Below are positions 1 to 7,469 of a stretch of DNA of 10,571 nucleotides, one piece after another (the stretch's first letter is position 1; the number at the start of each line of letters is the position of its first letter). The position numbers and the translations under genes are program-made. A model generated the notes under the pieces. It had not been told where the DNA came from and did no database searches. It saw only the letters and a program-made list of their open reading frames with translations. Source of the stretch: an uncultured Acetatifactor sp. (GTDB taxonomy: Bacteria; Bacillota; Clostridia; Lachnospirales; Lachnospiraceae); contig CANRZC010000056.1 of NCBI GenBank assembly GCA_947644185.1, forward strand, positions 1 through 10,571, read 5' to 3'.

Positions 1-222
1 AAGCCACATTTCTGTAACATTTCTCGTATCAAAGCTACTCAAATCCAAACTAGTCAGGCTGTTACATTGATAAAACATAGCATGCATATCTGTCACATTG
101 CTCGTGTTGAAGCTACTTAAATTCAAATTAGTTAAATTACCGCACTCGCCAAACATACCATCCATGATTGTTACACTACTGGTGTCAAAACCTCGCAAAT
201 CCAAGCTAACCAGATTATGACA
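1..222 (-). repeat. Tandem 78-bp (26-residue) DUF285 repeats
   Basis: Three consecutive units of 26 codons lie at 145-222, 67-144 and 1-66 (the last cut by the edge). Each starts with Cys and follows the pattern C-x-N/S-L-x-S/N-L-x-L-x-x-F-[DN]-T-x-x-V-T-x-M-x-x-M-F. A degenerate half-unit (residues 238-252) precedes them. Such repeats form a bacterial surface LRR-like solenoid. Copy number is unknown because the array continues off the left edge. Confidence 0.88.
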
Positions 223-978
223 CCCCCAAAATAGATCACGTGCATCTGTCATCCCAGTCACATCCACTTTCGCCGAAATGATTGAATCCTTGTAATCTTT
301 CCATAAATTAGGATTTACACTCGGAATACTACCATAATCTCCAGTCCCGCTAACAGTCAACAATCCATCAGAATCAAGCGTCCATGTAAGGTTCCCATCA
401 GCGCCACTAGCGACGATATCCGCCGCATAAGCCACCGGCAAGTCATCTTCCAAAACCTGTGCAGCTATCGGCTCCTCTCCTGGCAGTCCATCTACTGGCT
501 GAGTCTCCTCCAAATCAGTTCCTTCCGCATCATCCTCTACACCGATGCCCTCACCGGATTTTACATCTCCCTCGATACCATTTGGAACTCCCTCATCAAT
601 AACATCATCCCGCATTTCCGAAGAATTCACACTTTCCTCCACAACAGGCGGCTCTCCGGTCATCTCACCGTTCTCTCCATCTGCACCAGACGGCCCCTCG
701 GTCATCTCGCCACCTTGTTCTTCTACCACTACCGTATTATCAGTTTTCCCTTGTTCTTCCTCGCCGCCATTCTCTCCATCAACTTCAGAATTTACCATGT
801 TAGAACCCTCTGGTCCCGCACTTTCCTCTGCCAGTTCCACATCAGCTTCCGCCTCTTCCAATATTGCATCAGCCTCTGCTGCCTCAATCCGCAGCAGATT
901 CCCCATTGCTACCGGCGATTCCGGAATCACCAACAGCGCTGCCAATAACATCGCCAACCCTCGTTTCACATGCCTCAT
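1..978 (-). CDS. BspA-like (DUF285) leucine-rich repeat surface protein, N-terminal 326 residues; runs off the left edge
   Basis: Secreted surface protein, probably an adhesin or binding protein. The frame is open from ATG 976-978 to base 1. Residues 1-26 form a signal peptide: basic MRHVKR, then a hydrophobic LAMLLAALLVI core, then a small-residue cleavage zone. Residues ~35-180 are a very acidic, low-complexity linker rich in E, D, G and S with no globular look, likely a stalk. Residues 195-216 (GNLTWTLDSDGLLTVSGTG) match the short beta module that often precedes leucine-rich repeats in Clostridia surface proteins. From residue 253 there are 26-residue DUF285 repeats of the type LxSLDLSSFDTSNVTDM..MF. 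The start is supported by GAGGAGG eight bases upstream. It lies 64 bases after tadC with no visible terminator, so it may belong to the same transcript. The C-terminus and any cell-wall anchor are outside the window. Family assignment is confident; the role is inferred. Confidence 0.88.
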   Translation of the reverse strand, partial: MRHVKRGLAMLLAALLVIPESPVAMGNLLRIEAAEADAILEEAEADVELAEESAGPEGSNMVNSEVDGENGGEEEQGKTDNTVVVEEQGGEMTEGPSGADGENGEMTGEPPVVEESVNSSEMRDDVIDEGVPNGIEGDVKSGEGIGVEDDAEGTDLEETQPVDGLPGEEPIAAQVLEDDLPVAYAADIVASGADGNLTWTLDSDGLLTVSGTGDYGSIPSVNPNLWKDYKDSIISAKVDVTGMTDARDLFWGCHNLVSLDLRGFDTSSVTIMDGMFGECGNLTNLNLSSFNTSNVTDMHAMFYQCNSLTSLDLSSFDTRNVTEMWL

Positions 979-986
979 TTTCTCTT

Positions 987-993
987 CCTCCTC
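987..993 (-). promoter_or_regulatory. Ribosome binding site of the BspA-like gene
   Basis: GAGGAGG on the minus strand ends eight bases before ATG 976-978. It fixes the start of the surface protein. The 64-base gap 979-1042 holds this site and an AT-rich stretch with no convincing hairpin, so I see no terminator after tadC. Confidence 0.75.
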
Positions 994-1042
994 GTAAAAT
1001 TTTTAGGACTATCTCTAACCGTCTCCTCAGGAATACAAAAAA

Positions 1043-1918
1043 TCAAACTCCAATACTCCCCGCCAATGGCCCAATAATCAGTACCAATATCCCTACCATA
1101 ATCATAAAAATAGGAATCAACAGCTTGTTCCCGGCTTTTTCCCCTTGAATCTTTGCCCGATTTTTCTTCTCCTCCCAGCACACACTGGACTCATGCGCCA
1201 AAAAGTCTGCCAAATCCTCGCTTCCCTTGCGAATATTCTGAACCATCATAGAGACGAACTTCGTCACTTTCGGCACTGCGCACCGATTTCCAAAATTGAT
1301 ATAAGCCTGTATTTCCGAATACCCCTGTGTCCTCATATCCTGAATGGTCCTGCGCATCTCCATGTAAATCAGTCCATCACTGTTATGGGCCACATTATCC
1401 CATGCATGAAAGGTATCCATGCCGCTGTTGATCAGAAGTGCCAAATTAGAGACCACATTGGGAAACTGCTTCATAATCTCTTCCTCCCGCTTCGCAATCA
1501 CATCCAGCACGCGGCTTGCAGACAGCATATATCCCGCCACAGCCAGGACGGGAACTACCGCCAGCAGCACATACTCCCCCGTAGCCGGCGCAGCCAAAAG
1601 TCCCAGCATAGCCAGCGTCACGGCCCAGGAAAGCCGCTCCGCCATATTGACCTGATAATAGAAAGCGCCCCATTTCTCTCCGTAAGCGCCCTTGAGCTGG
1701 GCAATTTTCTTTAAGTCCCGATTTCTTTCGAACCTGGCTTTTCCCAGGAACAACAGACCGATGCCAAGTATCTCCCGAAGGGGATATTGACTTCGGGGCA
1801 GATATCGCTCATCCATCACCTGTCTGTTTTTCCGATAACCGGCCAGCAGAAAGACAAGCCAGAAAAACAGGAGCACGAAATATACCGCAATAATTCCATA
1901 AAATCCGTAATCAATCAT
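1043..1918 (-). CDS. tadC: TadC-like inner-membrane platform protein of a Tad/Flp pilus system (T2SSF family)
   Basis: A 291-residue polytopic protein and the second T2SSF-type platform subunit of the Tad machine. With TadB it is expected to couple the CpaF motor to pilus extrusion in the cytoplasmic membrane. Hydrophobic segments lie at about 5-27, 97-110, 114-132 and 265-287. Between them, residues ~145-260 form the cytoplasmic helical T2SSF domain, starting EEEIMKQFPNVVSNLALLINSGM and including NIRKGSEDLADFLAHES. This matches the usual TadC layout: N-terminal membrane pair, cytoplasmic domain, C-terminal helix. The start ATG 1916-1918 follows an AGGAGGG site that itself overlaps the tadB stop (9-base gap), so the two are translationally linked. 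TadB versus TadC naming rests on gene order and topology; family membership is firm. Confidence 0.9.
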   Translation of the reverse strand: MIDYGFYGIIAVYFVLLFFWLVFLLAGYRKNRQVMDERYLPRSQYPLREILGIGLLFLGKARFERNRDLKKIAQLKGAYGEKWGAFYYQVNMAERLSWAVTLAMLGLLAAPATGEYVLLAVVPVLAVAGYMLSASRVLDVIAKREEEIMKQFPNVVSNLALLINSGMDTFHAWDNVAHNSDGLIYMEMRRTIQDMRTQGYSEIQAYINFGNRCAVPKVTKFVSMMVQNIRKGSEDLADFLAHESSVCWEEKKNRAKIQGEKAGNKLLIPIFMIMVGILVLIIGPLAGSIGV

Positions 1919-1927
1919 ACCGCCCTC

Positions 1928-2713
1928 CTATACATCGATTTTCATGATTTTACATGAAATTAAATACGCACCGATGAACACTGCAATGGCAATGGTCATA
2001 GAGATAAGCCCCATCGCAGACTCCATATCTACCATACCGCCCATGGACTTCAGCATCACCACAAAGACAATAGGCAGTACCAGCAGAATGTTCTGTTCAT
2101 TTTTCTGTCCGGCAATCATAGACTCGATGTCCATGCTGACATCTATCTTTTCATTAATGATGGTAATGCACTTTCCCACGATTTCCTGTATATTACCGCC
2201 CCGGCGATAACAACTGCGAAACACTGTGGCAAAATTCCGTATATCCTCTATCCCGCTGCGCTCCGCGAAATTCATGAGCAAGTCTTCCAGCCTCATTTTC
2301 AGCATCGTCCCCTGCATCAACCTGGTCAGTTCCTGCATGATAAAGGCATCCTCTGGAAATTGGATCGCCAGATCCCCCTTTGCTTTCATAAACGCGTCAT
2401 GGACAGATTCTGAGCCCAGCGAGCTCTTTACGGATTCCAGCATCTCCTTGAACTGGAGAGTGAGCTGGGTCTTCCGCTTCTCAATGAGCTGCTTCCTGCG
2501 CATAGGGATAAAAATAATTCCTCCCACCATTCCCAGAAGCAAAGAAAGATACCATCTCTCATAAAAAACATACATGACAATACCGCAGATAATCCCCCCT
2601 ACAAGGAACCATTCTACTTTTTCTTTCCAAGTCATATGGTATATGCGATAATCCACCGCATCCGCCAGCACCATGTCAACTTCTTCCTGCATACCGTTTT
2701 GCGCTTCACTCAT
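1928..2713 (-). CDS. tadB: TadB-like inner-membrane platform protein of a Tad/Flp pilus system (T2SSF family)
   Basis: A 261-residue membrane protein, the first of the paired T2SSF subunits. Hydrophobic helices lie at ~34-50 and 54-70 and again at ~207-222 and 235-255. The T2SSF cytoplasmic domain between them (~88-205) shows QFKEMLESVKSSLGSESV near its start and RRGGNIQEIV near its end, typical of GspF/TadB folds. The N-terminal ~30 residues are acidic and cytoplasmic. In Tad systems this subunit and TadC form the platform on which CpaF acts. The ATG lies inside the end of the DUF885 gene: ATGAGTGA is shared, giving an 8-base overlap and strong coupling. Unusually, a DUF885 gene and a signalling cassette separate it from cpaF, whereas cpaF and tadB are commonly adjacent in Tad loci. 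Confidence 0.9.
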   Translation of the reverse strand: MSEAQNGMQEEVDMVLADAVDYRIYHMTWKEKVEWFLVGGIICGIVMYVFYERWYLSLLLGMVGGIIFIPMRRKQLIEKRKTQLTLQFKEMLESVKSSLGSESVHDAFMKAKGDLAIQFPEDAFIMQELTRLMQGTMLKMRLEDLLMNFAERSGIEDIRNFATVFRSCYRRGGNIQEIVGKCITIINEKIDVSMDIESMIAGQKNEQNILLVLPIVFVVMLKSMGGMVDMESAMGLISMTIAIAVFIGAYLISCKIMKIDV

Positions 2714-4403
2714 CCTCCGCCCTCCTCTGCATCCACTCTCTCATCAGAGCAAAAGGCGCCTGCCCCCAGCGCTGGTACAGACTGACAAATTCCTCCATCT
2801 CCATATCCTGCTCCATGCACCATTCCTCCAGTTCCTTTACTTTCAGATACCCTACTGTATAAGCCTGGTAAATACCCGGATTGTCCGCAAGCACATTCCA
2901 CATAGAGGCCGCTACCCCCTTTCCGTCCTCTCCGTAAACCGACACCACAAATTCCTCCAGTTCCTGCACCGACCAGCCCAGCCCATTTATCCCTATGTCC
3001 ATCTGCGATAAGACAATTTCGTCATATAGATTTCCGGAAACTATTTTTTGGTACTCCTCCTGATCCTCCGCCAGCCATTCTGCAGCCGCAAATTCTGCCC
3101 ACACAGCCCATCCCTCCGTATAGCCCTGAAATGTCAGCGCGCTGTCCAGAGCAGGCCAGGATACCTGCCTGTCCACATTGCTGCTATAGGCATGCCCCGG
3201 AAATCCCTCATGAGCCAGAATCCGATAAGCTGCCAGTGCACTCTCTTCAGAAAACCGCTCACCTACATAGATAAAATTCTCTGCTCCCTCTTTTCGGTAC
3301 AGTGCCCCTGCCACTCTTCCAAAGAAAGCGTCTGGAAGCTTTGATACTGTCCAGCTGACTTCCTTTGTCCTGGGAAACCTATTCAGGGTATGACGATACA
3401 GTTCATTCAGAAGTTCCCCCCACTCTCCCGGTATGATATCTCCCTCGTCTCTCTGCCCATGCTCTGTTTCCTCTTCTGCCAGCTGAATTTTCATCCTGGC
3501 GTCATCCAGATATTGATACATTTCCTCCGCATCCATTCCCGCCCCCGTATTGCATTCCAGAAGATAGTCATAATAGGCTGCTCCCTCCGGATAATTACAA
3601 AGACCACTGCTATACTCTGCCCCCGGTAGTTCTCCCAGATACTCCTCCAACCTTTCCAAAACATATGTTACTTTCCCTATCAGCCCCTCCCCCTCAGAAA
3701 GCAGTTCCCATTGCTCCGCCTCTGTAAGAAAACCACATCCTACCAGTTCCTCCTGAAATTCCACATACAAAAGTCCCTGTTTTCCCCCAAGTTCTTCGCA
3801 TAGCAGCCTACATCCGGCAATGCTTTCCGCCGCATAAAAATCCTTAAACTCCAACTGCCTCTCCAGCCGTGCCATCATCTCCTCCAAAACTGCCGGAAGC
3901 TCCCCCAGCCATTTCAGGTATGAGTGGATATCTTCACTATCCCTAAGGCAAGATACATAGCACACTTCCCTTATCTGCTGCAATGTACCGCCAAATTCCG
4001 AGAGCAGGGACTCATAATCCGGAAGCTGCTTCCCCAATTCCCGCATTCTTTTGCAGTACAGCAATTTCTGGTACAGAATCCTTGCATCTCCTGAAAGCGT
4101 TTCCTCCCCACCCTCCCACAACAGTCCAAGGGCATTCTCCACTGCCTCCTCCCCTGTCCTGTAATAAAGCAGATTCGGATTCTGAACCTCCCATTGGGAT
4201 GACAGATATTTCTCCATCGCCTCACAACATATGGCAAGTTCATTGGAATCGTCCTTCGCCCCTTTCCACCCTGCACCATCTATGACATCCGTCCAACCTT
4301 TCAGCACGCTGCTCAGCTTCCAAAGACTCCCTGCCAGCAGAACCATAGACAGGCAAAAAAGCAATACCCCTAAAACAGTCCGCAGACAGCTATGCCTCCT
4401 CAT
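2706..4403 (-). CDS. Membrane-anchored DUF885 family protein, putative extracytoplasmic metallopeptidase
   Basis: A 565-residue protein. Residues ~9-27 (LGVLLFCLSMVLLAGSLW) after a basic N-terminus form a signal anchor, so the rest is predicted to face outward. The C-terminal half carries the DUF885 signature: HEGFPGH at 398-404, YTEGWAVWAE at 428-437, DIGINGLGW at ~469-477 and NPGIYQAYTVGYLKVKELEE at ~508-527. In this family the His/Glu motif and the downstream EGWA Glu resemble a zinc-protease site, though the spacing HE-x4-H differs from classic HExxH. The N-terminal ~300 residues are helical, acidic and poorly conserved to my eye. It starts in a 4-base ATGA overlap with the TPR-like gene, with AGGAG eight bases upstream, and overlaps tadB by 8 bases, so it is firmly within the operon. 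Family call is strong; substrate is unknown. Processing of a secreted Tad substrate or of cell-wall peptide is speculation. Confidence 0.85.
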   Translation of the reverse strand: MRRHSCLRTVLGVLLFCLSMVLLAGSLWKLSSVLKGWTDVIDGAGWKGAKDDSNELAICCEAMEKYLSSQWEVQNPNLLYYRTGEEAVENALGLLWEGGEETLSGDARILYQKLLYCKRMRELGKQLPDYESLLSEFGGTLQQIREVCYVSCLRDSEDIHSYLKWLGELPAVLEEMMARLERQLEFKDFYAAESIAGCRLLCEELGGKQGLLYVEFQEELVGCGFLTEAEQWELLSEGEGLIGKVTYVLERLEEYLGELPGAEYSSGLCNYPEGAAYYDYLLECNTGAGMDAEEMYQYLDDARMKIQLAEEETEHGQRDEGDIIPGEWGELLNELYRHTLNRFPRTKEVSWTVSKLPDAFFGRVAGALYRKEGAENFIYVGERFSEESALAAYRILAHEGFPGHAYSSNVDRQVSWPALDSALTFQGYTEGWAVWAEFAAAEWLAEDQEEYQKIVSGNLYDEIVLSQMDIGINGLGWSVQELEEFVVSVYGEDGKGVAASMWNVLADNPGIYQAYTVGYLKVKELEEWCMEQDMEMEEFVSLYQRWGQAPFALMREWMQRRAEDE

Positions 4404-4855
4404 TTTCCCATCTCCTGAAACACACTGACCTCCAACTCTGCTATCTCGTCCCTGATTTCCTTAGCCAATATTCGGATTTCTTCATCCTCCCCCGAATATT
4501 CCTCCAGAATCTCAAGCGCCAGGTCATAGCAGCGATATTCCCTGTAAATCTGTGCAAGCTTCACATAGGGATCAGGTTTCGCGCCATTGATTTGCAATGC
4601 CGTAAGGTAACACCGTTCCCCCTGTCGCATATCTCCCTTGCCGCAGGCCGCATCCCCCTCCATAACCAGATTCTCATAACGAATGGCCTCTTCCTCAACT
4701 CTGTCGCATCGTATACGCAGTTCCCCCACCAATGACAATTCCCAGACAAACAAAGCCGTGGCCGCCACAAGGCCTCCCACCAAAAAGCATCTGCCAAGTC
4801 GCTTCATCCAGATTACAGGTCTCGGCACATATTCAGAGACTCTAAGATCTGCCAT
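4400..4855 (-). CDS. Small single-pass membrane protein with TPR-like C-terminal domain
   Basis: A 151-residue protein of unknown role. The N-terminus has basic residues (WMKRLGR, 16-22) just before one hydrophobic helix at ~23-44, predicting N-in topology with the C-terminal part outside. Residues ~52-125 look like about two TPR units: YENLVMEGDAACGKGDMRQGERCYLTAL and KPDPYVKLAQIYREYRCYDLALEILEE carry the small/large residue spacing of TPR helices. The last ~25 residues are an acidic helix. The ATG is three bases after the kinase stop, with AGAGG overlapping that stop, and the stop overlaps the DUF885 start (ATGA). This coupling suggests it partners the kinase or the DUF885 enzyme, perhaps as an extracytoplasmic scaffold. 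The TPR reading is by eye and moderately sure. Confidence 0.75.
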   Translation of the reverse strand: MADLRVSEYVPRPVIWMKRLGRCFLVGGLVAATALFVWELSLVGELRIRCDRVEEEAIRYENLVMEGDAACGKGDMRQGERCYLTALQINGAKPDPYVKLAQIYREYRCYDLALEILEEYSGEDEEIRILAKEIRDEIAELEVSVFQEMGK

Positions 4856-4858
4856 CCT

Positions 4859-7090
4859 CTACAATTCCTCCGATTTAATCTCTTTGTAAGCCACATTTTC
4901 CCCATCCAGATAATAGACATGATCCCTGATAATAGCCAATGACGTAATATCCACAGTCTCCAGAATACCCGTGCTGCCGTCCGCCTCCCGCATCACTTTC
5001 GGATTCGAGCCGTCCTTATTCATCTGACGGATTTCAGAACCGTCCATGGAGGCAAAAATAATATAGGGTATCTCGTCCGATGTAGCGATATATCTGCCGC
5101 ATTCACTGCTAATCTGCCGGTTATTTCCATCCTCCAGCGAATAGCAGTACAGATTGTTCAGCATCTGCGAGTCTTCTGTAGAACAGGTATAATAAATATG
5201 ATTATTGTCCACAATGGTCGTCATATCGCAATACTGCAGATCCGCATTGGTCTTTCGCACCAATATTTTCTCCTCCGCGCCATTTATGCCGATACAGCCC
5301 ATATAGCTTTCATCCCCATTGAGCAGATAGTACAGCGTATTCTCCGACACCATCATAGCAGGGATATCTCCCTGATAACGGGCCAGTTCCTGATAGTAGC
5401 AGCCATCCAACCGCATCCTCTGCAGAACAGTATCCCCTCCGTCCCTAGTGGTAAAAAGCATAAATCCGTCCCGAATAATCAGATTCGTCAGCTTCAGCCC
5501 CAATGCCGTGCCATATTGCTCCTTTCCATCCAGAGACATCCGTCTGAGTTCATAGCAGTTCCCCTGCTCCACCATGGCATACAGATACCCGTCCTCCAGA
5601 TAAAATCCGTACTTCCCGTTTTCCATTGGATCCGATATTTTTTCCAGCCGTCCAGTCTCCTGCAGTCTGTCCATGGAGCGTTCCATATCCTCCATTTCCA
5701 TAAGCGAGGTCAGCTCAACCCGGTAAATACACCCATCCTCCAGTCCCGAGAGATACAGATAGTCCTCGTAGACACAAAACTGCCCCAGTTTTCCGTCTGT
5801 AACATACTCTACCTCAGAGAAATTATCCGTGCCTACCGGAGAGCGCATCAGCATAATCGTCCCATCGTCAAATACATAACGGATATACACTCTATCCCCG
5901 TACATGGCATAATCTGTGGCTGCCTGCGCCCACTTTTCCTCACTGAGGCTGCTGTCCGCTGCTATCCTGGATACAACCAGGCTCTGCGCCATAACCGGCA
6001 ACTCCTCTTTCCACTGGCCAATATACAGATATCCCGCCGCACAGGCGGCAAGACCTGCCGTAAGTCCTGCCCCGGCACCTATCCACCCCTGAAAGCGACT
6101 AGAGGCATGCACCTTTTTCAGCCGATCCGCCAACTCCCCCATTGACGGGCAGCGTTTTTTCCAGTCCAGACACAGCCCCCACTTCAGCAATCTGTCCAGC
6201 TTTCCGGAAACTACAATTCCCATATTGTTTAATGTCCGAAACATATCCGCATGCTGCCTGTCCCTGGCATCTTGCAAAATCCTGCCGGAAAGAAGCATAT
6301 AAGCCGTGGCGCACAGAGCATAAACGTCCGTCCATGGCCCTAAGCTTTCTCCCGTATTTCCGTACTGCTCCGGAGGTGCAAATCCATTCTTGCGCAGCAC
6401 TCGCACATTTTCCCCCTGGGAGATGGCGGCGCCGAAGTCGATAAGCTTCACGCTGCCATTGCGGGAAACCATGATATTGTCCGGTGAAATATCCCTGTGG
6501 ATGATTCCCGCCTGATGTACTTTGTCGAGATCCTCCGCAATGGGAACGATAAACCGCTTTACCTCCTCTACCGTAAGCGTCCGTCCCATCTCCCAGATAT
6601 AATGCTGCAGATCAATTCCGTCCACATACTCCATCACAATATACGCAGTATTATTTTCTTCAAAGTATCCCAACACTCCCACAATCGAGGGCAGTTCGTT
6701 GAATGTCACCAGCCTCCTTGCTTCCTCTATGAAACCGGCTTTCCCTTTTTCGTACCGCTCCCGCAGGCTCCTGTCCTCCACATTCCGTGGCAAAAGTTCT
6801 GTTGACACGGACGTCTGTCGTCTTGCAAGTTTCCTGGGGAAATATTCCTTTATTGCTACTTTCAGCCCCAGTTCATCCTGTTTCCTGCCCAGATAGGTAA
6901 GGCCGAAGCCTCCCCTGCCCAACGCTTTCCCTATCATGTACTGCCCATTATCCAGCAAGGTTCCCGGAGCCAGAAATAGTTCTCTCTCTTCCTCGTTATA
7001 TGTACAATGCCAGCCACAGGAGCATTCCCCGGACTCCGGCATCCGTTCCATACATCCAAAGCATATTTTTAAGCTTTCATTCCTGACCAT
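4859..7090 (-). CDS. Transmembrane Ser/Thr protein kinase with N-terminal zinc ribbon and extracytoplasmic DUF5050-like sensor domain
   Basis: A 743-residue receptor-type Hanks kinase. Order of parts: a cysteine cluster at 10-29 (CFGC then CSCGWHC), likely a small zinc ribbon; the kinase domain at ~52-330; one membrane helix at ~336-357 (GAGAGLTAGLAACAAGYLY); and an external domain at ~370-743. Kinase motifs are intact: glycine loop GRGGFGLTYLG (58-68), VAIK Lys81, a helix C Glu around 122-123, HRDISPDN (catalytic Asp200, Asn205), DFG (Asp218) and APPE (238-241). The external part has repeated YxYLxxLEDGxIYRV-like strands, as in DUF5050 beta-propellers, and probably senses a ligand or envelope state. 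The segment between DFG and APPE is short with only Ser224 as a hydroxyl residue, so activation by loop threonine phosphorylation looks unlikely. The start has GGAGAGGA upstream and overlaps the previous gene by 14 bases. Likely targets are the FHA protein, the small membrane protein or the Tad parts; this is inferred from context. Confidence 0.93.
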   Translation of the reverse strand: MVRNESLKICFGCMERMPESGECSCGWHCTYNEEERELFLAPGTLLDNGQYMIGKALGRGGFGLTYLGRKQDELGLKVAIKEYFPRKLARRQTSVSTELLPRNVEDRSLRERYEKGKAGFIEEARRLVTFNELPSIVGVLGYFEENNTAYIVMEYVDGIDLQHYIWEMGRTLTVEEVKRFIVPIAEDLDKVHQAGIIHRDISPDNIMVSRNGSVKLIDFGAAISQGENVRVLRKNGFAPPEQYGNTGESLGPWTDVYALCATAYMLLSGRILQDARDRQHADMFRTLNNMGIVVSGKLDRLLKWGLCLDWKKRCPSMGELADRLKKVHASSRFQGWIGAGAGLTAGLAACAAGYLYIGQWKEELPVMAQSLVVSRIAADSSLSEEKWAQAATDYAMYGDRVYIRYVFDDGTIMLMRSPVGTDNFSEVEYVTDGKLGQFCVYEDYLYLSGLEDGCIYRVELTSLMEMEDMERSMDRLQETGRLEKISDPMENGKYGFYLEDGYLYAMVEQGNCYELRRMSLDGKEQYGTALGLKLTNLIIRDGFMLFTTRDGGDTVLQRMRLDGCYYQELARYQGDIPAMMVSENTLYYLLNGDESYMGCIGINGAEEKILVRKTNADLQYCDMTTIVDNNHIYYTCSTEDSQMLNNLYCYSLEDGNNRQISSECGRYIATSDEIPYIIFASMDGSEIRQMNKDGSNPKVMREADGSTGILETVDITSLAIIRDHVYYLDGENVAYKEIKSEEL

Positions 7091-7469
7091 ATTCCTCTCC
7101 GTACCTTTGACATATACTTTCCATACGCCCCTCCTGGCGGCTCCACAAGGCTCCCGCCACTATCTGGGTCACTGCCAGCAAAAGCAATACAGCCAGTAGA
7201 TACGGCAAAAGTTCTTTCAACGCCTTCCTGTAATATCTTTCGCCAGCGATATCCCCTTTCTTCGTACTGCTTTTTCCTGCCCTGTCCCTCTTTCTTCTGC
7301 CCTCCCTTTTTCCGCCTCTGGCCGATTCCACAACTTCGTCTTCTGTCTCCGGCATCTCATCTTCTGTCATCCCGGGTTCGTCAGAAGTTTCCATCCCCTC
7401 CAGCGTATCGGCTGTGGTAGGCAATCTTAGTTCATCCTCTGTCTCCTGTATAGCTGTTCTCACTCTCAT
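7077..7469 (-). CDS. Small acidic single-pass membrane protein of unknown function, between phosphatase and kinase
   Basis: About 130 residues from ATG 7467-7469; I do not recognise a family. Residues ~8-50 are acidic and contain TEDE three times and TSDE once. A strongly basic run follows (RGGKREGRRKRDR, ~52-64), then a membrane helix at ~87-109 (LLPYLLAVLLLLAVTQIVAGALW) and a ~21-residue tail. The basic side predicts N-in topology, placing the Thr/acidic motifs next to the cytoplasmic kinase. I chose the ATG at 7469 because GAGGAAGAGG sits directly upstream. A longer TTG start at 7514 in the same frame has only a weak site and would overlap the PP2C gene by 83 rather than 38 bases. A shorter ATG at 7394 is also possible. 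It overlaps the kinase start by 14 bases. It could be a phospho-substrate and membrane dock for the FHA protein, which is inference only. Confidence 0.72.
   Translation of the reverse strand: MRVRTAIQETEDELRLPTTADTLEGMETSDEPGMTEDEMPETEDEVVESARGGKREGRRKRDRAGKSSTKKGDIAGERYYRKALKELLPYLLAVLLLLAVTQIVAGALWSRQEGRMESICQRYGEEYGQE

Noticed and set aside
1..222. Spaced direct repeats that could suggest a CRISPR array.
   Set aside because: The 78-base units are contiguous, stay in frame and translate to DUF285 protein repeats. There are no constant repeats separated by unique spacers.
545..997. A plus-strand frame rich in Ser, Thr and Pro that looks like a mucin-type protein.
   Set aside because: It is antisense to the acidic linker of the BspA-like protein. 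Runs of Glu, Gly and Asp codons read as Ser, Pro and Thr on the other strand. The minus frame has a signal peptide, ribosome binding site and downstream repeats.
979..1042. Possible rho-independent terminator after tadC, suggested by a T-run just downstream of the stop.
   Set aside because: No GC-rich inverted repeat precedes the T-run; the AAAATTTT palindrome is too short and AT-rich to act as a terminator stem.
1145..1714. A 189-codon plus-strand frame opposite tadC.
   Set aside because: His/Arg/Cys-rich with no domain, and fully antisense to the T2SSF protein.
5198..6145. A 315-codon open frame on the plus strand opposite the kinase gene.
   Set aside because: It is rich in His, Ile, Gln and Arg, has no recognisable motif, and lies wholly antisense to the well-supported external domain of the kinase, so it is a shadow of that gene's codon pattern.
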